Notes: generated by a model from the sequence alone, not told the origin. A stretch of DNA of 64,000 nt from Impatiens glandulifera (GCF_907164915.1 NW_025919514.1:62001-126000), one strand, 5' to 3'. Shown: positions 20,746-33,906, counted from the stretch's first letter. A program made the numbers and translations.

Positions 20746-23700
20746 TCCAAACCCCGCCTCCCAACAACATCTTAGCTCATCTCAAGAAGACTAATGTTAA
20801 CATCTCTCTTTGGGAGATATTGATGTATTCTGTGGAGCATCGTTAGACGTTGTTATCAGAATTAAGCAAGATATCAGTATCCTTTGATATCACCCCTATG
20901 GAGGTTGTTGCTATGATCTCCACGCATGCAACATGCCTCGCCATCACCTTCGATGATTCCGATCTCCCATCTTGGGGCCCTAGCCATGCTAAGCCTTTAT
21001 GTATTTCCGTCTATCTTGAAGGGAAGGTGGTACCCATGTCATTAATCGTTAATGGGTCAACTCTTAACATCTGCATGTGGCGTACCCTAGCAAGGATTGG
21101 AGTCACAAAGGATCGCCTTCTTCCCTCCGACTTGTGCGTGCGAGGTTTTGACAGCTCCGAGCGTGAGGTTATGGGGAACCTCAAGACTGTCATTAAGGTA
21201 GATGATATCCCGTTTGAAGTAGATTTTGTGGTTCTTAATATACATCCTTCTTACAATCTAATCCTTAGGAGGCTCTAGTTGCACCAAGCTAAGGTTGTCG
21301 CCTCAACTTTATACTAGAAGCTGAAATTCATGCATAAAAAGTAAACCATTGTGGTGAACGGAGAGAATTGCACAACTGTCGGGATAATTTCTTCACATGT
21401 TACTCAAGAGGTGGAGCTTAATGAGTTCCAAGTGAATGTGATTGAAGATTTAATGGGCAATTTAGAGAAGAGGAACCAGACTATATAGGAGGACTCGAGT
21501 AGCTTTTCCAAGAGCCAGAGACATTCACACGAAGCCAAAGGCGGTCAAAGGATACAACGAGGCCTTGCTCGATGGAGGCCAGCCCCGACATGATAATCTT
21601 TTCTCACTCGGACGATTTAAGCGACGGTGAAGGATTTACGTCGCATCCAAGCTGATTTCCAGATCCACCAAGGCGCGTGTTTAAGACACCGAAAAACAAT
21701 AATTAAGGAAGTCATATTAGAGAAGTTCACCAAACAAGAGTCTTCTTCTGTCGCTGCATTTTCTCCTTCTTCATTTTGCTCTAACTCCGATAAACTCCAG
21801 TTGATTCTCATCCTCCTTTCACTTCTAAGTTGGATGTTGTTATTGGGGATCCTAGTTCCGATTTTAATGCAATGCATGATCCTATTTTGAATTCAAATGA
21901 CATATTCTCTAATAACGATTTCCCCTTAGAAATGAAACGATTTTTAGAAAATGAAAACGAAGTCTCTTCTATGAAAGAAACTATTGAAATTAATTTGAAT
22001 TCGAAAGAAGACCCCCAAATTGTCTTAATAGGCCAAAGCTTAGACGAAAACGAGTGTCATCATTTGGTTGAGTTGTTGAAGCTCAACAAAGATGTCTTTA
22101 CATGGTCCTATAAGGACATGCTGGTTATTGACCCCGAAATTATCCAACATCGTATTATGTTGTACTCGGATGCCAAGCCTGTTAAGCAGAAGCTTTTGCG
22201 TATGAAGCCCGACATGGTTAACAAGATCAAGGAAGAGATACAGAAGCAAATTAAAGACGACTTTCTGGATGTTGTTGAATATCCAAAATGGGTCGCCAAT
22301 GTGGTCCCCGTGGCCAAGAAAGTTGAAAAAATCCATGTGTGCGTGGACTATCGCGATCTCAACAAAGCTAGCCCCCAAAACAATTTCCCACTCCCTCACA
22401 TCGATGTGTTGGTCGACCATGCAACTGGTCATGTGCTCCTATCATTCATGGATGGTTTCTCGGGCTATAATCAAGTCTTGATGGCACTTGAGGACAAAGA
22501 AAAGACTAACCTTCTGCTACCGTGTGATGCCCTTTGGGCTGAAGAACACTGGAGCCACGTATCAAAGGGCAGACACAACCATTTTCATGACATGATCCAC
22601 AAGGAAGTCGAAGTCTACGTTGATGATATGATTGTCAAATTTGAGAAGCGAGCATGACACATTGTAAACCTAGAGAAGTTCATTCGGAGGATTCGGAAAT
22701 ACCGGCTTTGTTTAAATCCAAAGATATGCACATTTGGTGTCACTACCGATAAGATGCTGGGATTTCTAATTACTCAAAGAGGAATAGAAGTCGATCCCAA
22801 CAAAATTGCAGCCATCACAACCATGCCAACACCCCAGAACGAGCGAGAGGTTCGGGGATTTCTTGGCAAAATCTAATACATCAGTCGTTTCATCAGTAAG
22901 CTCACTTCCACTTGCGATACTCTCTTCAAGCTTCTGAAGAAGGATCAAAAGTTCGTCTAGAATGATGCTTGTTAGCACACTTTCGAAAAGGTGAAAGCTT
23001 AGTTGCAATCACCTCCTATCCTCATGTCTCCAAGGCCAGAAATTTCTTTAATTCTTTATCTGACCGTCACCGAGTCATCCATGGGGAGCATGCTAGCCCA
23101 AGAAAACGAAAGCAAAGAGGAGGTAGCAATTTACTACCTTAGTAAAAGGATGAACGATTACGAGTTGAACTATTCTTAAGTGGAAAAAGTCTGTTGGGCA
23201 TTAGCTTGGGTAACGAAAAGGTTGTGCCACTAATGCAAGCCCACCCAATCAAGCTAGTGTCAAGACTCGATCCCATTCGTTTCTTGTTTCAAAGAACTCT
23301 TCTTTCACCGTGTCTTGTTAAATGGATGATGATAATTTCAGATACGACATCACATATACTGTCCAAAAGTCGATTAAGGGGAGTGTAGTGGCTGATTTCC
23401 TAGCTGATCAGCCAATCACTTTTGAAGACGATGATGAAGAGATGGTGTTCCCAAACGATGAGATCATGACCGTTCAATCCGAAGCATGGAAATTAATGTT
23501 CGATGGCGCATCGGGCAAACAGGGCTACGACATTGGTATTCTTTTGATCGATCCTGCTGACACATATAATCCTACTTACGTTAAGTTAGGTTATAGTGTC
23601 ACCAACAATGAAGCTGAGTACGAAGCATGCATCGCCGGGATCAAGTTAGCCAGCGAGAAAAGAATTAGCATATTGGAGGTTATCGGAGACTCAAATCTTG

Positions 23701-25209
23701 TAATCTCGCAAGCTAATAGAGATTGGCAGGTCAAAGGTGACAATCTTAAACCTTATCATTCTTTCCTCATGTGTTTAATCGCTAAGTTCGAAAGTGTTGT
23801 TTTCATCCATGCTCCAAGGAGTCAGAATCGTTTCGTTAACACCCTTGCAACTCTTGCGGTGATGACTCAAATTCCCGATGGAATCAAGATCAAGCCACTC
23901 AAAATCCAACAGAGGTGCAATCACATCTATGAGAAACTAGTGGTTGCTAACACTGATATCTCAAGTAAACCTTGGTTTGAGCCCATCCAATCTTATATCG
24001 AAAAGGGGGAATATCCTTCCCACTTTCATAAGAAAGAACATCGTTCTCTCCGTCAGTTTGCCACTAGCTATGTGGTTGTGGCAGGATGTCTCTATCGACG
24101 ATCCTTTGATGGATAAAACATGTTTTGCGTAGATCAGACAGAATCTACCACCTTCATGGAAGAAGTCCATGATGGAAATTGTGATTCCCACATGAACGAC
24201 ATGGCCCTTGCTAAGAAAATGCTTCGGCTAGGCTACTTTTGATAGAACTTGGAACATGATTGCATTGCGTTCGTCAAAAAGTGTCACTAGTGTGAAATTT
24301 ATGCTAATCTAAAGTATACTTTGTTTCTCTCCTCTATAAAATGACTTCTCCATGGACATTTTCCACATGAGGAATTGATATCATCGGAAAAATCCACCCC
24401 ACGCATCCAACGATCATGAATTCATCTTGGTCCCTATTGACTATTTCACCAAGTGGGTTGAGGCTTCTTCGTTCAAAATCCTCAAATCCTCCCACGTGGA
24501 AAAATTCATTCGCAGTAATATCATTAGTCGATACGGGGTTCCCCATTCGATGATTTCTGATAAAGAGCGACACTTTCAAGGTAGTGTGCTCGAGCTTTTG
24601 AGAGAATTCAAAATTGAGCATCACAAGTTGTCACCATATCGACCGCAAACCAACGGGGCGGTCGAGGCTGCTAACAAGAACGTAATCTCAATCTTGAAGA
24701 AAAGCACACGGACATATAGGGATTGGCATGAGAAGTTTCCCTATGCTCTGTGGGGTTACCGAACCACCGCTCGGACTTCTACAAGCAAAACTCCTTATTC
24801 GTTGGTTTATGGCATGGAGGCAGTTCAACCCATTGAGTTGGAGTTGCCTACTCTTAGGGTTCTTTTAGAGAGCCACGTCATCGAGGAAGATTGGTTAAAG
24901 TCCAGATACGATCAGTTATCACTCATGGAGGATTGGTTAGACTCCCTATGCAAGACACAAGCTTATCAACAACGCATGGCAAGGGCGTTCAATAAGAAGG
25001 TCAAACCTTGGCACCTTATCCTAGGAGACCTTGTTCTTAGAAAGACCCGAGAGCTGCAGGATCCCAGAGGAAAATTCCAGCCGCCATGTGAGGGACCTTT
25101 CATCATCAAACAGATCTTTTCGGGTGGAATTGTTCGTCTCACCACTCTCGATGGTGATGAATATTCATCCCCATTTAATCTTGACACGCTCAAGAAATAC
25201 GATGTCTGA
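20746..25209 (+). pseudogene. Gypsy Tat-type pro-pol, copy A
   Basis: Domains in order: protease region (about 20770-21278) with SLIVNGSTLNIC, where the catalytic Asp of the usual I-D-N-G motif is Val; RT (about 21900-22890) with KIHVCVDYRDLNKASP, FMDGFSGYNQ and YVDD at about 22618; first RNase H (about 22990-23330); second RNase H (about 23480-23870) with FDGAS, NNEAEYEAC and GDSNLVI, keeping D-E-D; integrase with a broken H2C2 finger (about 24180-24310) and core Asp in VPIDYFTKW (24427), Asp in SDKERHF and Glu in GAVEAANKN; C-terminal part to 25209. Before YVDD a small deletion moves the frame and a second one-base loss restores it; both are also in the other copy. Several stops occur (for example 22657, 23179, 24115). 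Protease, RT, RNase H and integrase would together copy and insert the element; none of it can work here. Confidence 0.88.
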
Positions 25210-26040
25210 AGTGGAGAAATCAACGACATGTGTTTGATTTGATACTAAAAAAAACAAAAAAACAAAAACAAAAACAAAAACAAAAAAGGGTCTTCTCATT
25301 CCATGTCGTTTCTTGATTGTCAAAGATGTTCCCAAATGAGGTGAATACTTAATCCCATTTGTTTTCTACAAGGGGCATTTTTTGGAAAACTCATATCATG
25401 AGTTCAACATCCTTTTTCTACATTTGCATACAGACGTGCATTTCATAACATTGTCTTCGAACCCCTAGTTTCCATACTAGGGGAATTTTTGCAAATGCAT
25501 TTAAATAAAAGAAAAAAAATATTTCAACGTGATTGCTAAGGTCGAGTTTCTAAAAAAATTATGTTGAGGACCTATTAGCAAGCACGTTAAGGGATTTTTT
25601 TCCATTTTCCTTTCAATCCATTGCACTCAGCATTGAAAGAAGAACCATTGAACTACCTTTGGACCTGATTCCCCATCCTTGGGGATAGGTAGGAAATCTA
25701 TCAAATAGGTTCGGTCAAAATCATTTAAAACATTTTTATCCTTAGCGTGAAGAAGACAACGATCTCTGTTGTCATGAACCAACAAGGACATTATGAAATG
25801 AGTAAGTGTTAAGACTAATTCTTAATCGAGGACTGTTTCCAAAAGCGATTTCGAAGTCTTTTTAAAAGACTCGCGTGGGGAAGTCTTGTCTGTCAAATGC
25901 CTTCAAAGATACCTTGCGATTGTTGAAAAAACTTTTTTTCAAACCCTTTGAGACACAGTAGAACCCAAACTTAACCTGAAAGTTGAGTGGATTAGGAGAA
26001 TTGTCTGGCTTCGCCAAAAGAGACGAGTTCAAAAGAAAAA
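25210..26040 (+). other. Gypsy 3' untranslated region, first part
   Basis: This is non-coding sequence after integrase. A simple repeat of AAAAAC units occupies about 25247-25287. No gene is seen. The length of sequence between integrase and LTR (over 3 kb) fits Tat elements. Confidence 0.6.
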
Positions 26041-26042
26041 AA

Positions 26043-26320
26043 ATCAATAAACAAAGTATTCATCAAAAGGTTGAGACCTTGAAATCACCGCTGAGCAATC
26101 CCGCTAGGCGTATCGATTCGGTTAGATATATCGATGATACTAAAAAAAATCAGTGAGCATAGTATCCATCAAAAGGTTGAGACATTGAAATCACCGTCGG
26201 GCAAACTTGTTAGGCGTATCGATTCGGTCAGATATACCGATAGTACTAAAAAAAATCAATGATCAAAGTATTCATCAAAAGGTTGAGACATTGAAATCAC
26301 CGCTAGGCGATTTCGCTGGG
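26043..26320 (+). repeat. 106-bp tandem repeat, about 2.5 units
   Basis: Units start at 26043, 26149 and 26255, each with ATCAAAAGGTTGAGAC, TTGAAATCACCG and GGCGTATCGATTCGGT. The third unit runs directly into the 69-bp array. Confidence 0.88.
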
Positions 26321-26321
26321 C

Positions 26322-27850
26322 GGGCGATTGTTTTCTTCACTTCCATTCATTGGAGAAAACACCTGCTCTGATCTGCTCTTGCAGTCGGGCAGACGATTGT
26401 TTTCTTCACTTCCATTCATTGGAGAAAATTCCTGCTCCGGTCTGCTCTTGTAGTGGGGGAGGCGATTATTTTCTTCACTTCCATTCATTAGAGAAACCCC
26501 TACTCCGATCTGCTCTTGTAGTCGGGGAGGCGATTGTTTTCTTCATTTCCATTCATTGGAGAAAATCCCTGCTCCGATCTGCTATTGGAGTCGGGGAGAC
26601 AATTGTTTTCTTCACTTCCATTCATTAGAGAAAACCTCTACTCCGATCTGCTCTTCCAGTCGAGGAGGCGATTGTTTTCTTCAATTCTATTCATTGGAGA
26701 AAACCCCTACTCCGATCTACTCTTGCAGTCGGGGAGGCGATTGTTTTCTTTATTTTCATTCATTGGAGAAAACCCCTGCTCCAATCTGCTCTTGCAGTCG
26801 GGGAGGGGATTGTTTTCTTCACTTACATTCATTGGAGAAAACCCATGCTTCGATCTGCTCTTGTAGTCGGGGAGGCGATTGTTTTTTTCATTTCCATTCA
26901 TTGGAGAAAACCCCTGTTCCGATCTCATTTTGCAGTCGGGGAGGCAATTATTTTCTTCATTTCCATTCATTGGAGAAAACCCCTGCTCAGATCTGTTCTT
27001 GTAGTCGGGGAGGCGATTGTTTTCTTTTCTCCATTCATTGGAGAAAACCTCTACTCCGATCTGTTCTTGCAGTCGGGGAGGCGATTGTTTTCTTCATCTC
27101 CATTCATTAGAGAAGACCCCTGCTCCGGCCTGCTCTTCCAATCGGGGAAGCGATTGTTTTATCCACTTCCATCCATTCGAGAAGACCCTTGGTCAGATCT
27201 ACTCTTTCAGTCAGGGAGGCAATTGTTTTCTTCATTTCCATTTATTGGAGAAAACCCCTGCTCCGATTTGCTCTTGCAGTCGGGGAGGCGATTGTTTTTT
27301 ACATTTCCAATCCTTGGAGAAAACCCCTACTAAGATCTGCCCTTGTAGTCGGGGTGATGATTATTTTCTTCATTTCCTTCATTGAAGAAAACCCCTACTC
27401 CAATATGCACTTGCAGTCGGGGAGACAATTGTTTTCTTCATTTCCATTCATTGGAGAAAACCCCTGCTCTGATCTGCCCTCGCAGTCGGGGAGGCGATTG
27501 GTTTCTTCACTTCCATCAATTGGAGAAAACCCTTGTTGCGGTCTGCTCTTGCAGTCGGGGAGACAATTGTTTTCTTTACTTCTATCCATTGGAGAAAACC
27601 CATGCTCCGATATGCTCTTGCAGTTGGGGAGGCGATTGTTTTCTTCACTTCCATCCATTGGAGAAACCCTACTCCGATCTCCCCTTGTAGTCGGGGAGGC
27701 AATTGTTTTCTTCACTTACATCCATTGGAGAAACCCCTACTCCGATCTGCTCTTACAGTCGGGGAGACGATTGTTTTCTTCATCTTCATTCGTTGTAGTA
27801 AATCCTGCTTCGATTTTCTCTTATAGTCGGGAGGCGATTATTTTCTATAT
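26322..27850 (+). repeat. 69-bp minisatellite in the gypsy 3' UTR, about 22 units
   Basis: The unit contains GGCGATTGTTTTCTTCA, CATTCATTGGAGAAAACCCC, CTCCGATCTGCTC and GCAGTCGGGGA. Because 69 is divisible by three, reading frames stay open through the array in all three forward frames and in part on the reverse strand, giving frames of up to 240 codons. These reflect the periodicity, not a gene. Tandem repeats in the 3' UTR are a known habit of Tat/Ogre elements. Confidence 0.93.
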
Positions 27851-28576
27851 CTCTAATCGTTGTGAGTACTATCGTTTCGGTGTTCACGCGAGGAAAAAAA
27901 AATTCTTATGAATGCTTGAAGCCACGAGGATCCTCCACGGGTTGTGGCATATTGTCTTCTTCAATGAGACTATCTTGGCCTCGACGATTTCAATCCTTTG
28001 AAGACAAAGGATTGTGTTGCTTTGTTGAAGAGTACCCTCAGATGGGTATATGGTTCTAGAAGGTTTCAACAAACGACTATTTTGTCGATCGGTTAACTTA
28101 GAAGATTACGCTCCTAGTCGTAGGGTTCCTTGATAAGGACATACGACGGAGACTTGTTAACTGATTCTTGAACTGACGGCCTATGGGCCTTATCATTATG
28201 TTTCCCTTGTTTTGCAGGTTATTGCTCGTAAAATTTCACTTGATGAGAATTCACACGAGATCGGCTGTGAAAAGACGGCTCATGACAAGATGCTTTCTTC
28301 CCCGAATCCTTATGTAAGCTTTGATACGAAACTTGTTCTAATGTCTAGTTTTCTCTTATAGGTACACCATGAGGATCGTTGCACAGTTCAAGCCTCCGGT
28401 TTCTTCAAATGTGTAAGGGCTAAACGAGAAAAATCAATGAAGGATATTCATTGTCATGTTGTATCTTTCTTTTCTCTTTCATTCATTCAGTTCGGGTAAA
28501 AAAAATTGTGGTGCCTATTGTTTAGGCTTGGACACACATTTTATGAAAACAAGAAATTTTTCTCCAAACTCTGTCC
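27851..28576 (+). other. Gypsy 3' untranslated region, end
   Basis: This is non-coding sequence between the minisatellite and the polypurine tract. No domain, RNA gene or further repeat was recognised. Confidence 0.6.
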
Positions 28577-28584
28577 AAGAGGGA
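28577..28584 (+). promoter_or_regulatory. Gypsy polypurine tract
   Basis: AAGAGGGA lies a few bases before the 3' LTR start, in the context GTCCAAGAGGGACATTC. Confidence 0.65.
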
Positions 28585-28589
28585 CATTC

Positions 28590-31500
28590 TATAGACACCC
28601 CATTTTTACACCCTAGATACCTAATAAAAAGACCCGGTCCGAAATAATACTCATGTTTGTTTATTAAACAGGAAAAACAAAAATTGAAACACCTCTTGGA
28701 AAACCGACTTTAAAAAACTTGAAAGACAATGATTCGAGTGAAAAGTTGCAAAAATACTTAAGTCTCAAGTCCCCTCATACTTTCAGAATAATTGACGCGA
28801 GAAATCATGAATTTCATGTATAATATTATTATTGAAGAAAACGTGTCAAAGAGTTATTTTAGATCCCTTTTATGAGTTGAATCACCGTTTTTTCTCTAAT
28901 TCAATTCCCTGAACCCGTGAAATATTACTATTTGCAAATTTGTGCAGAAGACGCTCATAAAGGGGAAAACGAGAAAACGGGCCAACCCAAGTTAACTCGA
29001 GTCAACCCGCCAACCAACAAGTCAACCCAGGTCAACAAGGGACCGAACATGTGACAAGTGGAAACGGGAAAGAGTTGACTAGTCTTCTAAAATAGGGAAA
29101 ATCGGATCATTTGGAAAATGGGTTATTTGAAAAGGATTATTTGAGAAAAAACCCAAGAATCCTTAAGTTTGAAGTCCCCATTGAGCCTCCATTGGAACCC
29201 TAGACTTCATGAATTTATCTCGGCTTAATTACTGTATGAAAATTCGATGATATTAGATGTTTTGAAAATAGAAATGAGTTCTCTCTCATATGGTGTAGCC
29301 CAATATCCCGTTGGTGCCCTCTACCTAGACGAAATCCGGTCATGAGTGGAAGGTGTTCCTGAAAGGTTTAAATCAAACACCCTTTCACTTAAAAAATCGT
29401 AACTTGAGCTGTGATTGATGGTTTTGAGTAATCAAAGTTGGGTTGGAAAGCTAACTCACGTATATTTCAAATGGAACCGTTCCCGAAGCGTAATTCGACC
29501 TTTAAGGGCCTTTATCGATCTGTAAAAGGGAAGCAATACTACATACTCAAATCCTGGGAGCTAATTGAAGCTATACCACACTTTTAAGCATCATAACTTT
29601 TGAACCAATGATCTATATTAAGTGTGTGAACTACCATTGTAAATCTATTTGAATTAGATTTCCAATGATATCAAGTAGTCCTCCCAGTTCGTCTTAGAGC
29701 TCAGTCCAAGTCGCCCTCTGTGAAGCTGGTACATGAACCGAGAGGATAAATAGTTGAAGACTTTGAAAACTCGTAATTTAGGCTAAGAAGGTCCGTTTGG
29801 GTTGATTCGAAATAGAGATTCACGGTAATTTGGTCCCGGATTTACCATAAAAAGTTCGCAATTTTTGAAGCTAAAATGAGGCCAGGGTGATTTATTTAGG
29901 ATGATGGTGCAAGTGGATAAAAGGAAATCGGGAATAAAGGGAAAGTAAAAAAGTTTTTTTTTATTCCCAAGCGTGCCCTTGATTTTAGGGTGTATTTCCA
30001 ATTTAACCATTGAAGTTAAAAAGGGCTGTTTTTCAGTTAAAAAAGGAGGATATCACTCAATTCAGTTTAGAGCAGTTTCAGACTTCTGGAGATTGATCGG
30101 GTAAAAAAAGAGAAATTGAGAGTTAACTCCATTAGAGGAGGGAGAGAGAACTCAATTTCATCTATGAAAAGATTCGATTCTCTTTTCAGTCAAGAAAAGA
30201 GGACAACATCAAATCCTGCTACCTGTGATTCTATTGCAGCTACATGACGAAGGACAAGCGAACAATTCAACCACGGACGTACTGTGATTCCTGGCCTCTC
30301 TTGTCGCGTGGAATTGAAAGAGCATTTCAACAATATTTGAGGAAGAATATTGCATTGGAGCAGAAAATCGAAAAAGGCAGAAACAGTCTTTGATTCATTC
30401 GTCTTCTTCATTTCTTGTAATCTTCTTGCTGATTCAGGTAATCTTCTTACAATGTGATTCTTGAATACTTGATTGGAGGCATCAGTTATGAACACTGATG
30501 CCGATTGCTATTTGAGTTTTGCTTGATTGTTGCTGTAATTATTTTTTGTTCACGCCTTCGATCTGCATTGTCGTATGTTTGATTCAACCTAGCTGGTAGT
30601 CGTTTGAGATTAGGATTGGTTTAGGTTATCTATTAGATTAGGAGTCTTTTGTCCTGATGTCACAGGTTCAATCTGATTGAAAATGTGAATATCATTTTGG
30701 CTGAAACGAGGAACACATAGAAGGGATTCTACTTCAGTTCTTCATTCGTATAAGCGTCTAAGCACGATCTAACTCGCGGATGGACTCCTGGTATATAGAT
30801 GAACTCACGAAGATCCAACGGGCTGTTGCAGCTTACTTGGTGGCGAATTGGGAGTAGAGCGAAGAACATCAACAAGTTCCAGCCAAAGCTCTGTCGATTT
30901 CGGCCGATCTGCTTTATGTGTTGTTGGATTCGTTCAGGCTGAAAAGACGAACCACGACGAGGAGAGAGCTTTGTTGAGCAAAGGAACAATTGTGGCATCT
31001 TCTTCTTTGAGCGAAAATCGGCCATCGGAGCAACTCGCCGGAAATCGTCTATGCCGGAAAATTCATCGGAAGGAAGGCCGATGACTTCACTTTTCTTTTT
31101 CTTTTAATTCGATTCCTCCAACTTCTCCTAAAGTTGCAAAGAGGCCTCTGGGCCTCTTTTATTTTTTAAATATGTCTAACAACTTTAATTTTGAATTAAT
31201 TATTTAATTCGAAATTAAAGTAGTCCTTGAACTCTTTCCTTCTTTAAAGCTTTGTTTTCCTTTTATTTCGATTTAAAACTTTAAAAATTAAAAATAAAAT
31301 AAACTCTAAAGTCCTGTTTGTTTCTCAATTTTCACAAACAACCTTAAAATGAGGATTCAAACGTCCTAACTACTTTCAAATTTTCTCGAATATTCTCAAG
31401 AATTCAAAAATATTATTTTCTTCAAAAATAAAATTTTCCCGGAATTTTTAGGGCCCGTTTGAAAAATGGCTATCTTCGTAGTGGCATGTCGGTAGTTCTA

Positions 31501-32250
31501 CAACTCAGAAAATTCCAAAATCGATTCCTATGAGCTTTTAAAAATATTTTTGATTATCATATGAAGCTTTGGGAACTTTGGGAATTATTTTTTGAAAATG
31601 ACTCATTTTACAGTGTTATATTCAAAGTTTTCTTAATTCTGAGAATTTAAAAGGGGAAACACTCAGAACCTTGAGTTAATCCATTCTTTTTTCTTCTATG
31701 AGTGAAATAATAAAATTATAATCCTCCAATCGAATTGTTATTCTCCTCATCTATCCTCATTTGATCATTCTCGGGAATCCTGATTCTCGCTTTTCTTTGA
31801 GAATGTTGTTTTATGCTTTGCAATGCTTTTCAATGCTTTTTAGTGCTTTTTAATGTTTTTTTTTCAATGCTTTATCTTCGTGAAGCACCTCATGAATAGG
31901 ACTAGCTCCTTGTAAAATGATTAAGATTTTCTCACACAAGCAAAAGGGTTATGAACTCACGTAACAATCCTTCAAACGTAAAGACGGTCTATAAAGATAA
32001 GCGTATAGGACATAGCGTCGTAGGCCCTTTCCTAATACGTAACCAAACTGAACTCTTAAAACGAATCTCTAATTTTCTTTTCTTTAATTTCTTTGGGAAA
32101 TAAACTAAAGTGGCGACTCTCAATTCAATTAGATCAATACATTCGTGAGTGTATCGATTTAAAAACTATACGGGCCAATTCAAAAGGGAGTGTATGCCAA
32201 ATTAAAAAGGGCATACGCCAGAAAGGAAGCGAAATGAGAAAAAACGCGTA
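28590..32250 (+). repeat. Gypsy 3' LTR (about 3.66 kb)
   Basis: It begins TATAGACACCCCATTTTTAC, one base from the TGTAGACACCCC start seen in related elements, and ends AAAACGCGTA at 32250. The last 0.42 kb match the 5' LTR remnant. It contains no gene; the short frames on both strands (for example 30190-30495, 30729-31025) have no recognised domain. Positions 31800-31880 hold a CAATGCTTTT-type simple repeat. Next to it the interrupted copia resumes at 32256. Confidence 0.78.
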
Positions 32251-32255
32251 AAAGT

Positions 32256-33108
32256 ATGATGGGAGAACTGAATTATTTCCTCGATCTTCAAGTTTGTCAA
32301 CTTGAAGATGACACAATCATCAACTAGGCAAAGTACACTAGGGAGCTGCTAAAAAAGTTTGGCATGGAGAACTACTCTACAGCAACTCCAATGAATTTTT
32401 CAAGAAAGCTTGACAAAGATGAAAATGGCAAAAGTTTTGACATCACTGTTTATAGAGGGGTCATTGGTTCTCTACTCTACCTAACTGCTAGCCGGCCAAA
32501 TATTTTGTTTGCCGTCGGCATCTGTGAAAGATTTCAGGCTAACCCTAAACAATCTCATTATGTTGCTTCTAAGTGTATTTTGAAGTATTTAAAGAGAACT
32601 CAAAATGTGAGACTATGGTATTTAAATGATTTCATTTTCAATTTAACTAGCTATTCTGATGTAGACTATGCAGGGTGCAAGATCGATCGGAAGAGTACCA
32701 TTGGAACTTGCCAGTTCCTTGGTGATCATCTAATCTCTTGGTTCAACAAGAAGTAGACGTTCATCACCACGTCTACAGTAGAGGTTGAATATCTTGCTGC
32801 ATATAGTTGCTGCTCTCAGCTCTTGTGGGTTCAACAATAGTTGAGGGACTATGACATTGAGACAGAAGAGTCATCAATCTTCTACGACAACACCAGTGCT
32901 AGAGTGATCACATACAACCCGGTGTTGCACTCTCAAACGAAGCATATCGAAATCCGATACCATTTCATTTCGGAGCATGTTAGTTAGAAGCATATTCATC
33001 TTGAATATGTCCCAACAAATCAACAAGTGGAAGACGTGTTCACAAAGTCACTCCCCGAGACTAAGTTTTCTTACTTTAGAAATATTTTGGGTCTTGTAGA
33101 CCTCAATT
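32256..33108 (+). pseudogene. Plus-strand copia: end of RT and RNase H
   Basis: The sequence begins MMGELNYFLDLQVCQLEDDT and continues with YTRELLKKFGMENYS, YRGVIGSLLYLTASRPNILF and DVDYAGCKIDRKSTIGTCQF, then the RNase H C-terminal part with EVEYLAAYSCCSQLLW, YDNTSARVITYNPVLHSQTK and DVFTKSLPETKF. In-frame stops follow HLISWFNKK (32754), LWVQQ and FISEHVS, and another interrupts the start. It is the remnant of a copia reverse transcriptase/RNase H that was cut off by the gypsy insertion; integrase and the RT core are gone. Confidence 0.9.
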
Positions 33109-33906
33109 GATTTATTTCTCAGTTAATCATGCACAAATTGAGGGAGAAATTTGTTGATTAAGGTGGCTGGACAAACGTGTGTAGACGGATGTCTCAATCG
33201 GACTAATTAGATTAGTCATCTAAAGAAACCACGTACTTAGACGAGTTGTTGCTTAAGCAACTTGCAAATTAAGCTTTGTTAGACGTCTATTTGTAAGACA
33301 GACGTTTGAAGCATCTGTAGACGTGCATAGTTAGATGTCGTCCGAATAAATGCATGTTAGACGTCTGTAGACGAGCGTAGTTAGATGCCGTACGAATAAG
33401 ACGTCTACCCAACATAGACGCAAGACATGCGGATAATATAGACGACGTATAACTATGTGTGTCTTTAGACGTCTCATCTACGGACGAATGGGACAGCTGT
33501 CCATCCCATGTACTTTTCCCTCCCATAAATTTAACAGTCATATTTCGAATAACTTGAAGACACGCGTCTCTCAATGTTACAAATATGACTAATATATCTA
33601 ACAATTTATTTCTTTCCGTTTTAAATTAATGATGGATTTTAGGATGGTTTTTAACTGACGTCTTTTCTTTTAAATGATGACTTTATTGGGAACAAATTTT
33701 TGAATTAAATGACGATTTACTTTTAATGATAACTTTTGTAGTTATGTGTTAGTCATACTCTATAAAGAGTAACTAATATATCTGAAGAGATTCACTATCT
33801 TCTTTGTAAGTCTGAATACTTCTTCTCTCTCTCTAAAAATCTCTTGAGTTTCCGATCTGCGTGCAACCATAAGACCTCTCCCTCTTTCAAAATATAAAGC
33901 AAAGAA
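33109..33906 (+). other. Copia spacer with dispersed TAGAC motifs
   Basis: This region between pol and ORF3 has many TTAGACG and CGTCTA motifs at 33170-33490 without fixed spacing, like 16230-16440 in the minus-strand element. The rest is AT-rich leader before the ORF3 ATG at 33907. Confidence 0.7.

Larger units (their letters stand above)
10445..32250 (+). mobile_element. Tat-lineage Ty3/gypsy retrotransposon with a nested copia
   Basis: The order is 5' LTR remnant (10445-10635 and 19929-20191, split by the minus-strand copia), PBS (20198-20215), degenerate pro-pol (about 20750-25209), a long 3' UTR with two tandem-repeat arrays (25210-28576), PPT and a 3' LTR of about 3.66 kb (28590-32250). 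A second, archaeal-type RNase H between RT and integrase, a 3' UTR minisatellite and the PBS type are traits of the Tat/Ogre group. Gag is absent: only about 550 bases separate PBS and protease. The 5' LTR keeps only about 0.45 kb. No TSD is recognisable. Confidence 0.87.

Noticed and set aside
22040..22432. 130-codon minus-strand frame, also at 61733-62125
   Set aside because: Antisense shadow of the gypsy reverse transcriptase; kept in both copies only because the DNA is duplicated.
26350..27911. Long reading frames (up to 240 codons) with Cys-rich repeats, as possible repeat-protein genes
   Set aside because: They follow from the 69-bp period of a minisatellite in the gypsy 3' UTR and occur in all forward frames at once.
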